Positions 50,666-59,884 of a stretch of DNA of 64,000 nt are shown in pieces. The DNA is taken from NCBI RefSeq assembly GCF_024349685.1, contig NZ_AP025944.1, positions 2,362,001 through 2,426,000 of the forward strand, in the 5' to 3' direction. A model generated the notes under the pieces. It was not told the DNA's origin. It ran no database searches and saw nothing but the letters and a program-made list of their open reading frames with translations. Position 1 is the stretch's first letter. Each line of letters opens with the position of its first letter. A program made the translations under genes and the position numbers. This DNA comes from Pseudomonas sp. LRP2-20. Its GTDB lineage: Bacteria > Pseudomonadota > Gammaproteobacteria > Pseudomonadales > Pseudomonadaceae.

Positions 50666-51352
50666 TCAGTGCACTGACTTGCGCTCCCGCACACAGGCCT
50701 TCGCCTGGGCGGTCAATTCATCCAGCCATTCATCCCGCTGCTGCTCGGCATCGAGCATGGCATCTTCACCCTGCTGATTGAGCAGGTAGGTGTGAATCTG
50801 CAGCACTTCGGCAGTCTGGTAGATCGGCGCAATGTCCAGCCGACCGATCAGCGCACCACTGGCCTGGCCGGTACTGCTCATCAGCACCTGCGGCCCGCTG
50901 GCGGCGACCACCTGCATGCCCATGTTTTCGAACCATGGCACCTGGTTGGCAAAGGCATTGAGCTCGACGCTGGCAAAGTGCGCCTGCACGTCACCCAGCA
51001 GGGCGCGGGCAATGCCCTGGCGGCGGTGGCTGGGCACCACGGCAAGAAACGCCAGGGCGCACGCCTGGGGGTTGTCCTGGGCCGGCAAGGTCAGGGCGAA
51101 ACCGAGCAGCTGGTCCGGTGCGTCGGCATCCAGGGCGAGGGTCAGCTGCACGGCCAGGCCGCGGGTGCCGTCCATGGCTTGCAGGTACTGGTGCACCTCC
51201 ATGCCGACGCCGTACTGGTACAGCGGGTACAGCGGGTTTTCCGCACGAATGGCGACACTGCTCAGTGCGCCGACGTTGTGGATCACCAGCTCGCGGATCT
51301 GGTTCTGGAAGGACTCGGGCGGCACGCTGTCGAGGCGGCTCAGGATGAACAT
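50666..51352 (-). CDS. GNAT-family N-acetyltransferase
   Basis: Protein of 228 residues. The acetyl-CoA-binding motif is ACALAFLAVVPSHRRQGIAR followed by ALLGDVQAHF (motif A with R-x-x-G-x-A). The later GMQVVAASGPQVLMSSTGQA is not typical of a plain GNAT and may form an extra domain, since the family's usual length is about 150-170. It is convergent with the ABC operon and transcribed toward a REP element. The acceptor substrate is unknown. Confidence 0.82.
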   Translation of the reverse strand: MFILSRLDSVPPESFQNQIRELVIHNVGALSSVAIRAENPLYPLYQYGVGMEVHQYLQAMDGTRGLAVQLTLALDADAPDQLLGFALTLPAQDNPQACALAFLAVVPSHRRQGIARALLGDVQAHFASVELNAFANQVPWFENMGMQVVAASGPQVLMSSTGQASGALIGRLDIAPIYQTAEVLQIHTYLLNQQGEDAMLDAEQQRDEWLDELTAQAKACVRERKSVH

Positions 51353-51425
51353 CGGTGGACGGGCTCCGGCTGCGGTTGGCTCACCCCGCGCCGGGTTGGC
51401 GCGGGGTGCACAGTCTAAACCCTTT

Positions 51426-52361
51426 TTAGCCGCGCATCGCGGCGAGCATCAGGTCGAGGTTCTGCACCGCCGCGCCCGAGGCACCCTTGCCAAGGTTGTC
51501 GAACACTGCCGTCAGCACCACCTGGCCGTGCTCGGGGTTGGCGTAAAGCGCCAGGCGCAGGTCGTTGCTGTCATTCAGCGCCTCAGGGTCGAGTGGGGTG
51601 GCCGGGCCCTGCTGGTGCAGCGGCATCACCTGCACATGGCGGGCGCCCTGGTAATGTTGTTGCAGGCAAGCCTGCAACTGTTCGGCGCTGGCCTGGCCGG
51701 GCAGCAGGCGCAGTTGCAGCGGGATGCTCAGGACAATGCCCTGGCGATAGGCCGCATAACCTGGCAGGAACATCGGCCGTGCCGACAGGCCTGCGTGCTG
51801 CTGGATTTCCGGCACGTGCTTGTGCGCCAGCTCCAGGCCATACAGCTGCAAGGTCGGGGCATGTTCAGCGCCAGGCGCCTCGTGCCGCTCGACGGCCGCG
51901 CGACCGCCGCCGGAATAGCCGGAGATGGCATGGATGCTCAGCGGGTAGTCGGCCGGCAGCAGTCCGGCCTTGACCAGCGGGCGCAGCAGGGCGATGGCGC
52001 CGGTGGGGTAGCAGCCAGGGTTGCTGACCCGCTTGGCCTGGGCGATACGTTCGGCCTGCTGCCCGTCCAGTTCTGGCAGGCCGTAGACCCAGCCTGGCGT
52101 GGTGCGGTGCGCAGAGCTGGCGTCGATCACCCGCACGGCCGGGTTTTCGATGGCCGCCACGGCTTCGCGGGCAGCGTCGTCGGGCAGGCACAGCAGGGCG
52201 ATGTCGGCACTGTTGATGGCGTCGCGGCGCCGCTGCGGGTTTTTGCGCTCGGCCTCGGGCAGGGTCAGCAGGCGCAGGTCGTTGCGGCCGTGCAGGCGGG
52301 CGTGGATCTGCAGGCCGGTGGTGCCTTGGTCGCCGTCGATGAAAACAACTGGGGTGTGCAT
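51426..52361 (-). CDS. argC: N-acetyl-gamma-glutamyl-phosphate reductase, short type
   Basis: NADP-dependent enzyme of arginine biosynthesis that reduces N-acetyl-glutamyl-5-phosphate to the semialdehyde. At 311 residues it is the short type-2 form. Motifs: [20 protein letters not shown] (nucleotide binding), the catalytic Cys in [20 protein letters not shown], and [20 protein letters not shown]. It is not linked to other arg genes but divergent from a LysR gene at 52476, which suggests a regulated extra copy. Pseudomonads often carry both a long and a short argC. Confidence 0.92.
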   Translation of the reverse strand: MHTPVVFIDGDQGTTGLQIHARLHGRNDLRLLTLPEAERKNPQRRRDAINSADIALLCLPDDAAREAVAAIENPAVRVIDASSAHRTTPGWVYGLPELDGQQAERIAQAKRVSNPGCYPTGAIALLRPLVKAGLLPADYPLSIHAISGYSGGGRAAVERHEAPGAEHAPTLQLYGLELAHKHVPEIQQHAGLSARPMFLPGYAAYRQGIVLSIPLQLRLLPGQASAEQLQACLQQHYQGARHVQVMPLHQQGPATPLDPEALNDSNDLRLALYANPEHGQVVLTAVFDNLGKGASGAAVQNLDLMLAAMRG

Positions 52362-52475
52362 GGTCGGGGTCCGGTCAGGGGAGGGGATGGCCTATGCTCG
52401 CCTGTGGCCCTGAGAAAGAAAATTTGAATATCATGATGCTGACATTCAGTTTTGATGAATCAAGGATCGCCACCC

Positions 52476-53357
52476 ATGCGCGAAATCAGCCTCGATCGCC
52501 TGCGCACCCTGGTGGTGATCGCCGACCTGGGTTCCTTTGCCGAAGCCGCCCGCCAGCTCAACCTGGCGCCGCCCACCATCAGCCTGCACGTGGCCGAGCT
52601 GGAGGCGCGGGTCGGCGCGCCGCTGCTGACCCGCAACCGCAACCAGGTGCGCCCCACGGCCGTCGGCGAGACCTTGCTGGCCCGCGCTCGGCGCCTGCTG
52701 GCCGACGCCGACCTGGCCCTGGACGAAGTGCGCCGTCAGGTCGAGGGCCTGACCGGGCGGGTGCGCCTGGGTGCCTCCACCGGTGCCATTGCTCATCTGC
52801 TGCCCAAGGCCCTGGAGCACCTGCGGGTGGCGCACCCGGGTATCGACGTGCAGGTTCAGGTGCTGACCTCCCAGGCTTCACTTGCGCGTTTGCGTGATGG
52901 CACGCTGGATATCGGCCTGGTGGCGCTGCCCCAGGTGGCCGGCAAGGGCGTCAGGCTCACGCCCTGGCGGCGTGACCCGATCCTGGCGTATGTGCCGGCC
53001 GAGTGGCAGCCGCCGGCCAAGGTCACCCCGGCCTGGCTGGGGCAGCGCGCGTTGATCCTCAATGACAGCAGTACCCAGCTGTCGCGGGTGACGGGTGAGT
53101 GGTTCGCGGCGGCAGGCCTGTATCCCGAACCGCGGATCGAGCTGAACTACAACGATGCGATCAAGAGCCTGGTAGGCGCCGGCTATGGCGCGACCTTGTT
53201 GCCGCAGGAAGGCGAGGCCGCCGAGCTGGACCGGCGGATTGCGCGGCGGCCGCTGCGGCCGGGGTTGTGGCGCCAGCTGGGGATTGCCTGTCGGGAGGGC
53301 GAGGTGGAGCGGGCTACGGGGTTTGTGCTGGAGGCTCTGGAGCGGTTGCGCCAGTGA
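52476..53357 (+). CDS. LysR-family regulator divergent from argC
   Basis: Regulator of 293 residues. HTH: SLDRLRTLVVIADLGSFAEA, ARQLNLAPPTISLHVAELEA, LTRNRNQVRPTAVGETLLAR. The effector domain starts RVRLGASTGAIAHLLPKALE and ends with a complete second lobe. I chose the ATG at 52476 (AAGGAT nine bases upstream). It is 114 bp from argC and likely regulates it. The inducer may be an arginine-pathway metabolite; inferred only. Confidence 0.9.
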   Translation: MREISLDRLRTLVVIADLGSFAEAARQLNLAPPTISLHVAELEARVGAPLLTRNRNQVRPTAVGETLLARARRLLADADLALDEVRRQVEGLTGRVRLGASTGAIAHLLPKALEHLRVAHPGIDVQVQVLTSQASLARLRDGTLDIGLVALPQVAGKGVRLTPWRRDPILAYVPAEWQPPAKVTPAWLGQRALILNDSSTQLSRVTGEWFAAAGLYPEPRIELNYNDAIKSLVGAGYGATLLPQEGEAAELDRRIARRPLRPGLWRQLGIACREGEVERATGFVLEALERLRQ

Positions 53358-53368
53358 GGCTGCCAGGG

Positions 53369-53790
53369 TCAGGCATGGCATTTTCGGTGCCTGTTAGATC
53401 GAGCGCCGCCCGCGCGGCGCATCGCGAGCTGCGCTCGCTCCTACGCTTGTTTCGGGCCAGTAACGCCTGTGGCAGGCGCGCGCGAGCGCCTGGTTCATCC
53501 GACGCGGTACCGCGCTATGCGCCAAAGCGTCCGCGCGCAAATCCCACAGGATAAACTGGCCCGAAACAAACGTCAGGCATGGCATTTTCGGTGCCTGTGA
53601 GATCGAGCGCCGCCCGCGCGCGACCGCCTGATTCATTCGACGCGATACCGTGCCAGGCGCCAAAGCGTCCGCGCGCAAATCCCACAGGAAATATTGGCCC
53701 GAAACAAACGTAGGAGCGAGCGCAGCTCGCGATGCGCCGCGCGGGCGGCGCTCGATCTCACAGGCGCTGAAAATGCTGTGGCAAGCACCT
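53369..53790. repeat. Composite inverted/direct repeat block
   Basis: GGCATGGCATTTTCGGTGCC occurs at about 53373 and again at about 53577. A long shared unit with GCCAAAGCGTCCGCGCGCAA is repeated 138 bp apart at 53521 and 53659. Near the right end the arm with GAGCGAGCGCAGCTCGCGAT (about 53713) is the inverse of the first arm. The block is a duplicated palindromic intergenic element, different in sequence from the REP pairs at 45.0 and 50.5 kb. No gene is seen in it. Confidence 0.75.
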
Positions 53791-53944
53791 GCCAGCCCTC
53801 ATGCCCTCTCCAGCCGAGCAACTCCCCCATCCCCCCGACCGCTAAGCTGAACCGACACAGCCTTCCCCATCGCCGTCTATGCTTCTCCCTGCGTCGAGCC
53901 AAATACCTCTCGATGAACATTCCGATTTCCCAGGAGAACGTTCC

Positions 53945-54217
53945 ATGAAATCCATGAAACTCGTGCCTCTGCTGGTGATTGCCTCTGTGTTGAGTTTTAC
54001 CGCCCATGCCGACCCCAAAAGCAATTGCGCGGCCAAGATCAATGAGCTGGATGAAATCAAGAAAACGGATGGCCAGGCGCTGCATGGCGGCATGGCGCAT
54101 GACTACCACGAGCTGTTGAATCAGGCCAAGGCCGCCCAGGCAAAGCAGGACTGGACCCAGTGCCAAGCGTCTGCTGACCGGGCCAAGACCATCTACAACA
54201 AGGCCCGCGGCAGGTAG
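53945..54217 (+). CDS. Small secreted protein
   Basis: Protein of 90 residues with signal peptide MKSMKLVPLLVIASVLSFTA ending HA/DP. The mature part is short, helical and charged (NCAAKINELDEIKKTDGQAL, QAKAAQAKQDWTQCQASADR). AGGAG lies eight bases before the ATG. The sequence resembles small periplasmic proteins of pseudomonads without known function. It is alone between a repeat block and the MOSC gene. Confidence 0.78.
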   Translation: MKSMKLVPLLVIASVLSFTAHADPKSNCAAKINELDEIKKTDGQALHGGMAHDYHELLNQAKAAQAKQDWTQCQASADRAKTIYNKARGR

Positions 54218-54231
54218 GCCGATTGCAGTGT

Positions 54232-54263
54232 GGCCTCTTCGTGGCCCTGCCCGCGAAGAGGCC
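54232..54263. repeat. Short REP-type hairpin
   Basis: GGCCTCTTCG / CGAAGAGGCC, ten pairs with a 12-base centre. Same core as the other REP elements in the window. It lies just past the small secreted-protein gene and may help terminate its transcript. Confidence 0.8.
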
Positions 54264-54318
54264 GGCACAGGCCAGCTCGTGTAAGCTGCGCGCTTTAGGC
54301 TTCCACGAGATCCCCGCC

Positions 54319-55017
54319 ATGCCCCTGGCCAGCGCCACCCTCGACCACCTGCTCACCGGCCTCGCCCAACCCTTCACCCGCCCGGGCTCACGCAGCGCTA
54401 TCGACAAGCATCCCCAGGCCGGCACCCGCCAGGTGACCCTGCTGGGCATCGAAGGCGACGAGCAGGGCGACCTGCGCGTGCATGGCGGCGTCGACAAAGC
54501 CATCCACCATTACCCACGCGAACACTACCAGGCCTGGGCCGAAGAGCTGGGCGAGCATCCGCTGCTGGGCAAACCAGGCGCCTTTGGCGAAAACATCAGC
54601 AGCGTCGGCTGGCGTGAACAGGACATCTGCCTGGGTGACCGCATTCGCGTCGGCACGGCGCTGCTGGAAGTGTCCCAAGGGCGGATGCCCTGCTGGAAGC
54701 TCAACGACCGTTTCAGCGTGGCGCAGATGGCCCTGCGCGTGCAGCAAAGCGGTCGCACCGGCTGGTATTACCGGGTACTGGAAGAGGGCCGGGCGCAGGC
54801 CGGTGATACCCTGCAGCTGGTCGAGCGGCAACATCCGGCATGGTCGGTGGCACGCCTGTCAGCGGTGCTGTTCGACAAACGCCTGGAGCCGGAGCTGTTG
54901 CGCGAGTGCCTGGCACTGCCGCTGGTGCCGTCCTGGCGCAAGACCCTGGAGCGGCGCCTGGAGCAGCGCCAGGTCGAAGACTGGAGCGGGCGCCTGCAGG
55001 GCCAGCAGGCGGACTGA
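54319..55017 (+). CDS. MOSC domain protein (YiiM-like)
   Basis: Protein of 232 residues of the MOSC superfamily, which handles sulphur or molybdenum-cofactor chemistry. The start of the domain is LLGIEGDEQGDLRVHGGVDK, with the His-rich HGGVDKAIHHYPREHY, then GAFGENISSVGWREQDICLG. The conserved cysteine is in GRMPCWKLNDRF. E. coli YiiM-type proteins reduce N-hydroxylated bases with molybdenum cofactor. The ATG has only a weak GAG upstream. It ends 3 bp before the convergent SH3 gene. Confidence 0.9.
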   Translation: MPLASATLDHLLTGLAQPFTRPGSRSAIDKHPQAGTRQVTLLGIEGDEQGDLRVHGGVDKAIHHYPREHYQAWAEELGEHPLLGKPGAFGENISSVGWREQDICLGDRIRVGTALLEVSQGRMPCWKLNDRFSVAQMALRVQQSGRTGWYYRVLEEGRAQAGDTLQLVERQHPAWSVARLSAVLFDKRLEPELLRECLALPLVPSWRKTLERRLEQRQVEDWSGRLQGQQAD

Positions 55018-55020
55018 GGG

Positions 55021-55671
55021 TCAGAACCAGCGGTCGTTCTTCTTGCGGCCGCGGGTCAGCGCCGGCAGGATCAGCCCCATCAGCAGCCCTGCACCGGCGA
55101 TGCTGCCGCCATAGACCATGTAACGCATCATCACCTGCTTGTTCTCGTCGCCCAGGCGTGCCTGGGTATCACGCAGGCTCGACTGGCTCTGGTCGAGCTG
55201 TTCGTTGAGCGCCTGGTTGCGCGCCTGCAGTTCATCGATGAGTTTCTTGCGTGCGTCGAGGGTTTCCTGCATGCCCTGCACGCGGTTCTTCCAGCTGTCA
55301 TCGATGGTCTTGAGCTGCCCGGACAGCTCCGCCACCTGTGCGTCGAGTTGCGGCAGGCGCTCGTTCTGGCCCGGCACCGACTGCAGGTCGCTGGTGAGGA
55401 TCCACACCAGGTCGCCGTTCTGGCCACGCACCTGGCTGTAGTTGCCCTGGCTGCCGATCAGGGTGAGTTTCTGCCCGGACTTGAGCGTGCCGACGATGCG
55501 GTGGCCATCGGTCGGGCCACTGCGCACGTAGGTGCTCAGGCTGTCGCTGACCCAGCGTGCATCGCTGGCCGGCTCTTCGGCATGCGCGGGGACGGCTAGT
55601 GCCACCAGGGCGGCGAGCAGGCTGCCGCGCAGGGCAGGGAGGGCAAGGGAGGCTGGGCGGGATTCAGGCAT
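55021..55671 (-). CDS. SH3-domain membrane protein (TIGR04211 type)
   Basis: Protein of 216 residues: signal peptide (about 1-30), bacterial SH3 domain (WVSDSLSTYVRSGPTDGHRI, then GQNGDLVWILTSDLQ) and a long coiled coil (about 105-180, QLDAQVAELSGQLKTIDDSW). One C-terminal helix follows (VYGGSIAGAGLLMGLILPAL) and a basic tail GRKKNDRWF. This order is the TIGR04211/YgiM family, anchored to the inner membrane with the rest in the periplasm. Possible link to cell-envelope or nucleotide metabolism; role unknown. Confidence 0.9.
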   Translation of the reverse strand: MPESRPASLALPALRGSLLAALVALAVPAHAEEPASDARWVSDSLSTYVRSGPTDGHRIVGTLKSGQKLTLIGSQGNYSQVRGQNGDLVWILTSDLQSVPGQNERLPQLDAQVAELSGQLKTIDDSWKNRVQGMQETLDARKKLIDELQARNQALNEQLDQSQSSLRDTQARLGDENKQVMMRYMVYGGSIAGAGLLMGLILPALTRGRKKNDRWF

Positions 55672-55953
55672 GTTGGGTCTTCGCTGCAACAGGAAAAATA
55701 GGCCCGGTAACTGTAGATCAGCAACGGGGCCGGCGAACCGGTCGGTGAATTGACCGTGAGGGACAGACCGCATTTTTGTAAGCAGGTTCACTGCTTGGCG
55801 TAGGAATTGCCCACAGAATGTTGCAAAAGCCGAGCTAGAGCCGCTGCGCGCGCATGACACGATTGTAATTCGCCGATCACCTTGGCGTTATCCGCCAGGC
55901 CTCACTCTCCGACTCCGCCGACACAACAAAAATCGTCACTCAAGGAGCCTCGG

Positions 55954-57297
55954 ATGACCCGAACCACCCCCCTGTCCCTGGCGGCATGCCTGGCGCTGTC
56001 TGGCGTCAGCGCACTGGCCAACGCCGCCGAACAAACCCCCGAAGGTTTTGTCGAGGGCAGCACGCTCAACGTGCTCAACCGCAACTTCTACTTCAACCGT
56101 GACAACCGCGACGGGCCAGCCCCGGTGCACAGCAGCACCCAATCCGCAAGCAATGGCTACTCCGAGGCCTGGGCGCATGCCGTGATCGCCCGCTTCGAGT
56201 CTGGCTTCACCCAAGGTACGGTGGGTTTCGGCCTGGACGCCTTCGCCATGCTCGGCGTCAGGCTGGACAGCGGCGGTGGGCGCAACGGCGGGCGCAGTTC
56301 GTTCGACGTGTTGCCAGTCAACCACGACGGCCAGGCGCGTGACGAATACACCAAGCTGGGCGGTGCCGCCAAGGTGCGACTGTTCGATACCGTGCTCAAG
56401 CTGGGCGATGTGTTCCCGGCCAACCCGGTCGTGGCCGCGGGCGATTCGCGCCTGTTGCCGGAGAGCTTTCGCGGCGTGACCGTGGAGAACACCAGCCTCA
56501 AGGATTTGACCCTGCAGGCCGGCCGCCTGCATGCGATGAGCCAGCCGGTCTCCAGCGACATGCGCGAGAATTTCGTGACCTTCTATGGCGGCCCGGTGGA
56601 CTCGCCGTGGATTGCCTATGGCGGCGGCGACTACAGCCTCAACGAGCATGTTAGTGTCAGCTTGTTCAGCAGCCGGCTCAAGGACGTGTGGAACCAGTAC
56701 TACGCCGGTACCAGTGCCGTCTGGCCGCTGAACGGCGACCTCGCCCTGATCGGCGGCCTCAACTACTACAAGGCCGTCGATGAGGGCCAACAGCGCCTGG
56801 GTGCGTTCGACAACGACATCTGGAGTGCGAAAGTCGGGGTGCGCTATGGCGCTCACACTGTGGCGCTGAGCCACCAGCGCAATAACGGTGACGACGATTT
56901 CGACTACCTGCGCCAGTCCGACTCGATCTTCCTCGACAACTCCATCCAGTACAGCGACTTCAACTCGCCCAAGGAGCGCTCGTGGATGCTGCGCTATGAC
57001 CTGGACATGGCGACCTACGGGGTGCCGGGGCTGTCGTTCATGACCCGTTACGGCAAAGGCAGCGACGCTGACTACACCCACGCCAACGCCTTCTACATGC
57101 GCCGCGACGCAGACGGCAACCCGTTGACTGACCAGAAGCGCTGGGAGCGGGATATCGAGGTCAAGTATGTGGTGCAGAGTGGCGCGGCCAAAGACCTGTC
57201 ATTGCGCGTGCGCCAGGCAACCACGCGGGCCACGGCGTTCGAGTCGGACCTGGACGAGGTGCGGCTGATCGTCGAGTACCCGCTGTCGGTGCTGTGA
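55954..57297 (+). CDS. OprD-family outer-membrane porin
   Basis: Porin of 447 residues. Signal peptide MTRTTPLSLAACLALSGVSA to about residue 24. Family motifs: TLNVLNRNFYFNRDNRDGPA, EAWAHAVIARFESGFTQGTV, GFGLDAFAMLGVRLDSGG, LKLGDVFPANPVVAAGDSRL and SDFNSPKERSWMLRYDLDMA. AAGGAG lies before the ATG. It differs from the porin at 13.7 kb, which has a different loop pattern. A terminator follows. No transporter is adjacent, so its substrate cannot be inferred from context. Confidence 0.93.
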   Translation: MTRTTPLSLAACLALSGVSALANAAEQTPEGFVEGSTLNVLNRNFYFNRDNRDGPAPVHSSTQSASNGYSEAWAHAVIARFESGFTQGTVGFGLDAFAMLGVRLDSGGGRNGGRSSFDVLPVNHDGQARDEYTKLGGAAKVRLFDTVLKLGDVFPANPVVAAGDSRLLPESFRGVTVENTSLKDLTLQAGRLHAMSQPVSSDMRENFVTFYGGPVDSPWIAYGGGDYSLNEHVSVSLFSSRLKDVWNQYYAGTSAVWPLNGDLALIGGLNYYKAVDEGQQRLGAFDNDIWSAKVGVRYGAHTVALSHQRNNGDDDFDYLRQSDSIFLDNSIQYSDFNSPKERSWMLRYDLDMATYGVPGLSFMTRYGKGSDADYTHANAFYMRRDADGNPLTDQKRWERDIEVKYVVQSGAAKDLSLRVRQATTRATAFESDLDEVRLIVEYPLSVL

Positions 57298-57347
57298 ATT
57301 CACCTTTGCAAGCGTTCAAGCTCCTTTGGTAAGCGGTGAATGATTTG

Positions 57348-57372
57348 GCGCCCCGGTCGGGGCGCTTTTTTT
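57348..57372 (+). terminator. Terminator of the OprD-type gene
   Basis: Perfect seven-base stem GCGCCCC / GGGGCGC with a GGTC loop, followed by seven T, 50 bp after the stop. Confidence 0.93.
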
Positions 57373-57461
57373 AGCTAATTGCCCCATGCCCAGTTAACTA
57401 ACCTCGCCGGCACTGACGCTAGCGAGCCGATAGGCTGGTCAAAACCGGCTGGCGGTGTCGG

Positions 57462-58799
57462 TCAGGTCGACACCAAGGTCCTGGCCAGGCAGTCCTTGCA
57501 AGTGACGATGGTTTCCCGAGGCCCAGCCTGCACATGTACCAGGTTCGACCCGCACTTGGCGCAGAACAGCGTGCAATCGTTGCTATCCGCATTCCCCGGC
57601 AGTTCGGCGATGTAGTCGCTGACCTTGCGGCACAGGCCGTGATCATGCTGTTGCAACAGCACGTCGAACAGCGCCTGGCTGAAGCCTGAGCGCGGGGTAT
57701 GGAGGTCGTAGCTCGGTAAAGTGAACTGCCAGCGTTCCCGGACGGCGCGTTCGCTCAGTGAGAGCATGCTCCCGGGAATGGTGTTGGCGGCATGGAGTTT
57801 GTTGACCTGGGCGCGAGCAATGAATGAAAGCGCCCCTCGGACGGCAGTGTTGGCCAGTGACCAGATGTGCCGTACGGGGTGCGCCTCGAGCAACTGCGCA
57901 GCGACTTCGGCGGCTTTCTTCCTGGCCTCGAAGGGCAGGCCGTGTTCCGCGCTGCGGGTGGCGATGTAGGCACAGACTTCTTCGTTGCACAGTTGCTTGA
58001 TGGCCGCGACGAGTTCGTCATGCCATTGCGGCTGCGGGCCATTGGACAGCGCCTTGTGCAGTGCACGGTAAAGGGGGCCAACGCTGGCCCGCTGCGGGCT
58101 ATCCAGGCTGACATTGGCGATCCAGCGGACTTTGTTCTGCCACGCCTTCGGCGTAGGGTCGTCGCTGAAGGCATCCAGCGGTGAATCGGGGTCAACCAGC
58201 AGGATCTGATCTTCGTGCAGTGCCAGCAGGATGGCCGAATCCATGCTCGTCGAGGGGCTGATGCGCGCGTCTGAGAGGGTTTTTTCCGCCGCATGGATGC
58301 AATCCCTTTGTGCATCCATGCGTATCTCGAGCATGGCCAGCAGCTGCAACTGGCGGGTGATCGGCAGCGTGTGCAACGGCACGGGCAGGCGCTTGGCCAA
58401 TGACCAGTGTTCGTGGATGCGTTTGCGCTGCTCGATGGCCTTTGCCTGCCTGGCCCGTTCACGTGCCGCCTGGCACGGCACGCAGGTGCATTCGCGTTGC
58501 CATTTGTTACGCCCAGGGAAGTAATGGCGGTGGGCGCAGTTCGGGCAGTAGGCCAGGTTGTCGTTCCAGCTGTTGGCCGAGCGGCTTTTGCGCCGCTCAT
58601 ACAGGCTGACTTCGCAGTAAGGGCACTCGAGCTCGGCGCAAGGCACCGGGGGGAAGGCCTTGATCAGGCTACTGGGGGCGATATCGATGGCGTAACGTTC
58701 GAGCAGCAGCGCAATTCGCTCGCCGCTGATGTATTCGTTGTACAACGCCTCGATCTGTTCGGCACTGAGGTGCTGCAATTTTGATTTGAAATCCGACAA
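57462..58799 (-). CDS. Large zinc-ribbon protein of unknown function
   Basis: Protein of 445 residues with no membrane segment. Three cysteine groups stand out: CAELECPYCEVSLYERRKSR and AYCPNCAHRHYFPGRNKWQR near residues 54-95, CTCVPCQAARERARQAKAIE near 105, and CAKCGSNLVHVQAG followed by CKDC near the C terminus. The pairs would bind two or three zinc ions. The N terminus LSAEQIEALYNEYISGERIA looks like a helix-turn-helix-like start, so nucleic acid binding is possible. The middle 250 residues are helical with no motif I recognise. The start is TTG with GGGAG eight bases upstream. No operon partner. It may be a regulatory, defence or mobile-element-related protein. Confidence 0.75.
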   Translation of the reverse strand: MSDFKSKLQHLSAEQIEALYNEYISGERIALLLERYAIDIAPSSLIKAFPPVPCAELECPYCEVSLYERRKSRSANSWNDNLAYCPNCAHRHYFPGRNKWQRECTCVPCQAARERARQAKAIEQRKRIHEHWSLAKRLPVPLHTLPITRQLQLLAMLEIRMDAQRDCIHAAEKTLSDARISPSTSMDSAILLALHEDQILLVDPDSPLDAFSDDPTPKAWQNKVRWIANVSLDSPQRASVGPLYRALHKALSNGPQPQWHDELVAAIKQLCNEEVCAYIATRSAEHGLPFEARKKAAEVAAQLLEAHPVRHIWSLANTAVRGALSFIARAQVNKLHAANTIPGSMLSLSERAVRERWQFTLPSYDLHTPRSGFSQALFDVLLQQHDHGLCRKVSDYIAELPGNADSNDCTLFCAKCGSNLVHVQAGPRETIVTCKDCLARTLVST

Positions 58800-59000
58800 A
58801 CCTGTATCTCCCTGCGAAAAGTCGCTTGTGAGGTTTGTCAGGAATGATGCAATGCTTGGGAACCTGTGGGTTGTAAGATGTTTCTCCTGTACAGGTAGGG
58901 CATTTCTGACCGTTATCCTGGTAACGGCGAGGTTTCACGCGCATGGTCAGCGCTTGTGCTGCTGTGCAAAACTTGCCTTTTTATCAGGTAGGCCCGCCCC

Positions 59001-59315
59001 GTGAAACGATCCGGTTTATCGAGCACCCTGGTCCTGCTGTGTTGCAGTCAGGTATGGGCCATGGATGGCAAGGGCAGTGTGATCGACCATTTCACCATCG
59101 GCAGCAGCCTGGGCACGGCGGCGCTCAGTGAGTCAACCAGCCACCCGCGCAGCAGCAGTGAAACCGCCCGGGACGATGCCCTGGCCTACGTCGCGACCAA
59201 CGGTCGCCTGTGCGGCCCGCGCCTGCAGCAGGCGCTGCGCGACTACCGCCAGGCCCATCCGCAATCGACGGTGAGCGACGCTGCGCTGGCCGCTGCCATC
59301 GCCAGCCAGGGCTGA
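59001..59315 (+). CDS. DUF2388-type small secreted protein
   Basis: Protein of 104 residues with signal peptide (STLVLLCCSQVWA, cut near residue 20). The mature part has ESTSHPRSSSETARDDALAY and GPRLQQALRDYRQAHPQ, then SDAALAAAIAS. This Thr/Ser, Arg-Asp-Asp and Leu-rich pattern is DUF2388, a family almost restricted to pseudomonads and of unknown role. The start is GTG with a weak ribosome site. Confidence 0.8.
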   Translation: MKRSGLSSTLVLLCCSQVWAMDGKGSVIDHFTIGSSLGTAALSESTSHPRSSSETARDDALAYVATNGRLCGPRLQQALRDYRQAHPQSTVSDAALAAAIASQG

Positions 59316-59358
59316 AGGGCTAGACTCAAGGCTTTCTGTTCTCAACTGGAGTCTTGCC

Positions 59359-59838
59359 ATGACTGCCAAGAACACGATCTGCCTGTGGTTCGACAAGGAT
59401 GCCGAAGAGGCGGCGAATTTCTATGCCCGGACCTTTCCCGACAGCCACGTGGTGGCAGTACACCCGGCCCCTGGCGACTACCCCTCGGGCAAGGCCGGGG
59501 ACGTTATCACCGTCGAGTTCACGGTCATTGGCATACCCTGCGTGGGGCTCAATGGCGGCAGCACGTTCAAACATAGCGAGGCGTTTTCGTTCCAGGTCTG
59601 CACCGAGGATCAGGCCGAAACCGACCGCCTGTGGCAGGCCATCGTGAGTAACGGCGGGGCCGAAAGTGTCTGCGGCTGGTGCAAGGACAAATGGGGCATC
59701 TCGTGGCAGATCACCCCGCGTGTTCTCCTCGACGCCATCGCCAGCCCCGACAAGGCCGCGGCCAAGCGGGCGTTCGAAGCCATGATGAACATGGGCAAGA
59801 TCGACGTGGCAAAGATCGAGGCAGCATTGCAAGGGTAG
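59359..59838 (+). CDS. VOC-family protein, PhnB/3-demethylubiquinone methyltransferase-like
   Basis: Protein of 159 residues of the vicinal-oxygen-chelate fold. NTICLWFDKDAEEAANFYAR and TFPDSHVVAV start the first half, and ITVEFTVIGIPCVGLNGGST with KHSEAFSFQVCTEDQAETDR continue it. DKWGISWQITPRVL closes the second half. GGAG is nine bases before the ATG. The family is often misnamed 3-demethylubiquinone-9 methyltransferase; the true reaction is unknown. It is close to the DUF2388 gene but not clearly co-transcribed. Confidence 0.88.
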   Translation: MTAKNTICLWFDKDAEEAANFYARTFPDSHVVAVHPAPGDYPSGKAGDVITVEFTVIGIPCVGLNGGSTFKHSEAFSFQVCTEDQAETDRLWQAIVSNGGAESVCGWCKDKWGISWQITPRVLLDAIASPDKAAAKRAFEAMMNMGKIDVAKIEAALQG

Positions 59839-59884
59839 GGTCGATCACGCCAGGCTGACTTGGGGATTGTGGCGCCCCAACCCA

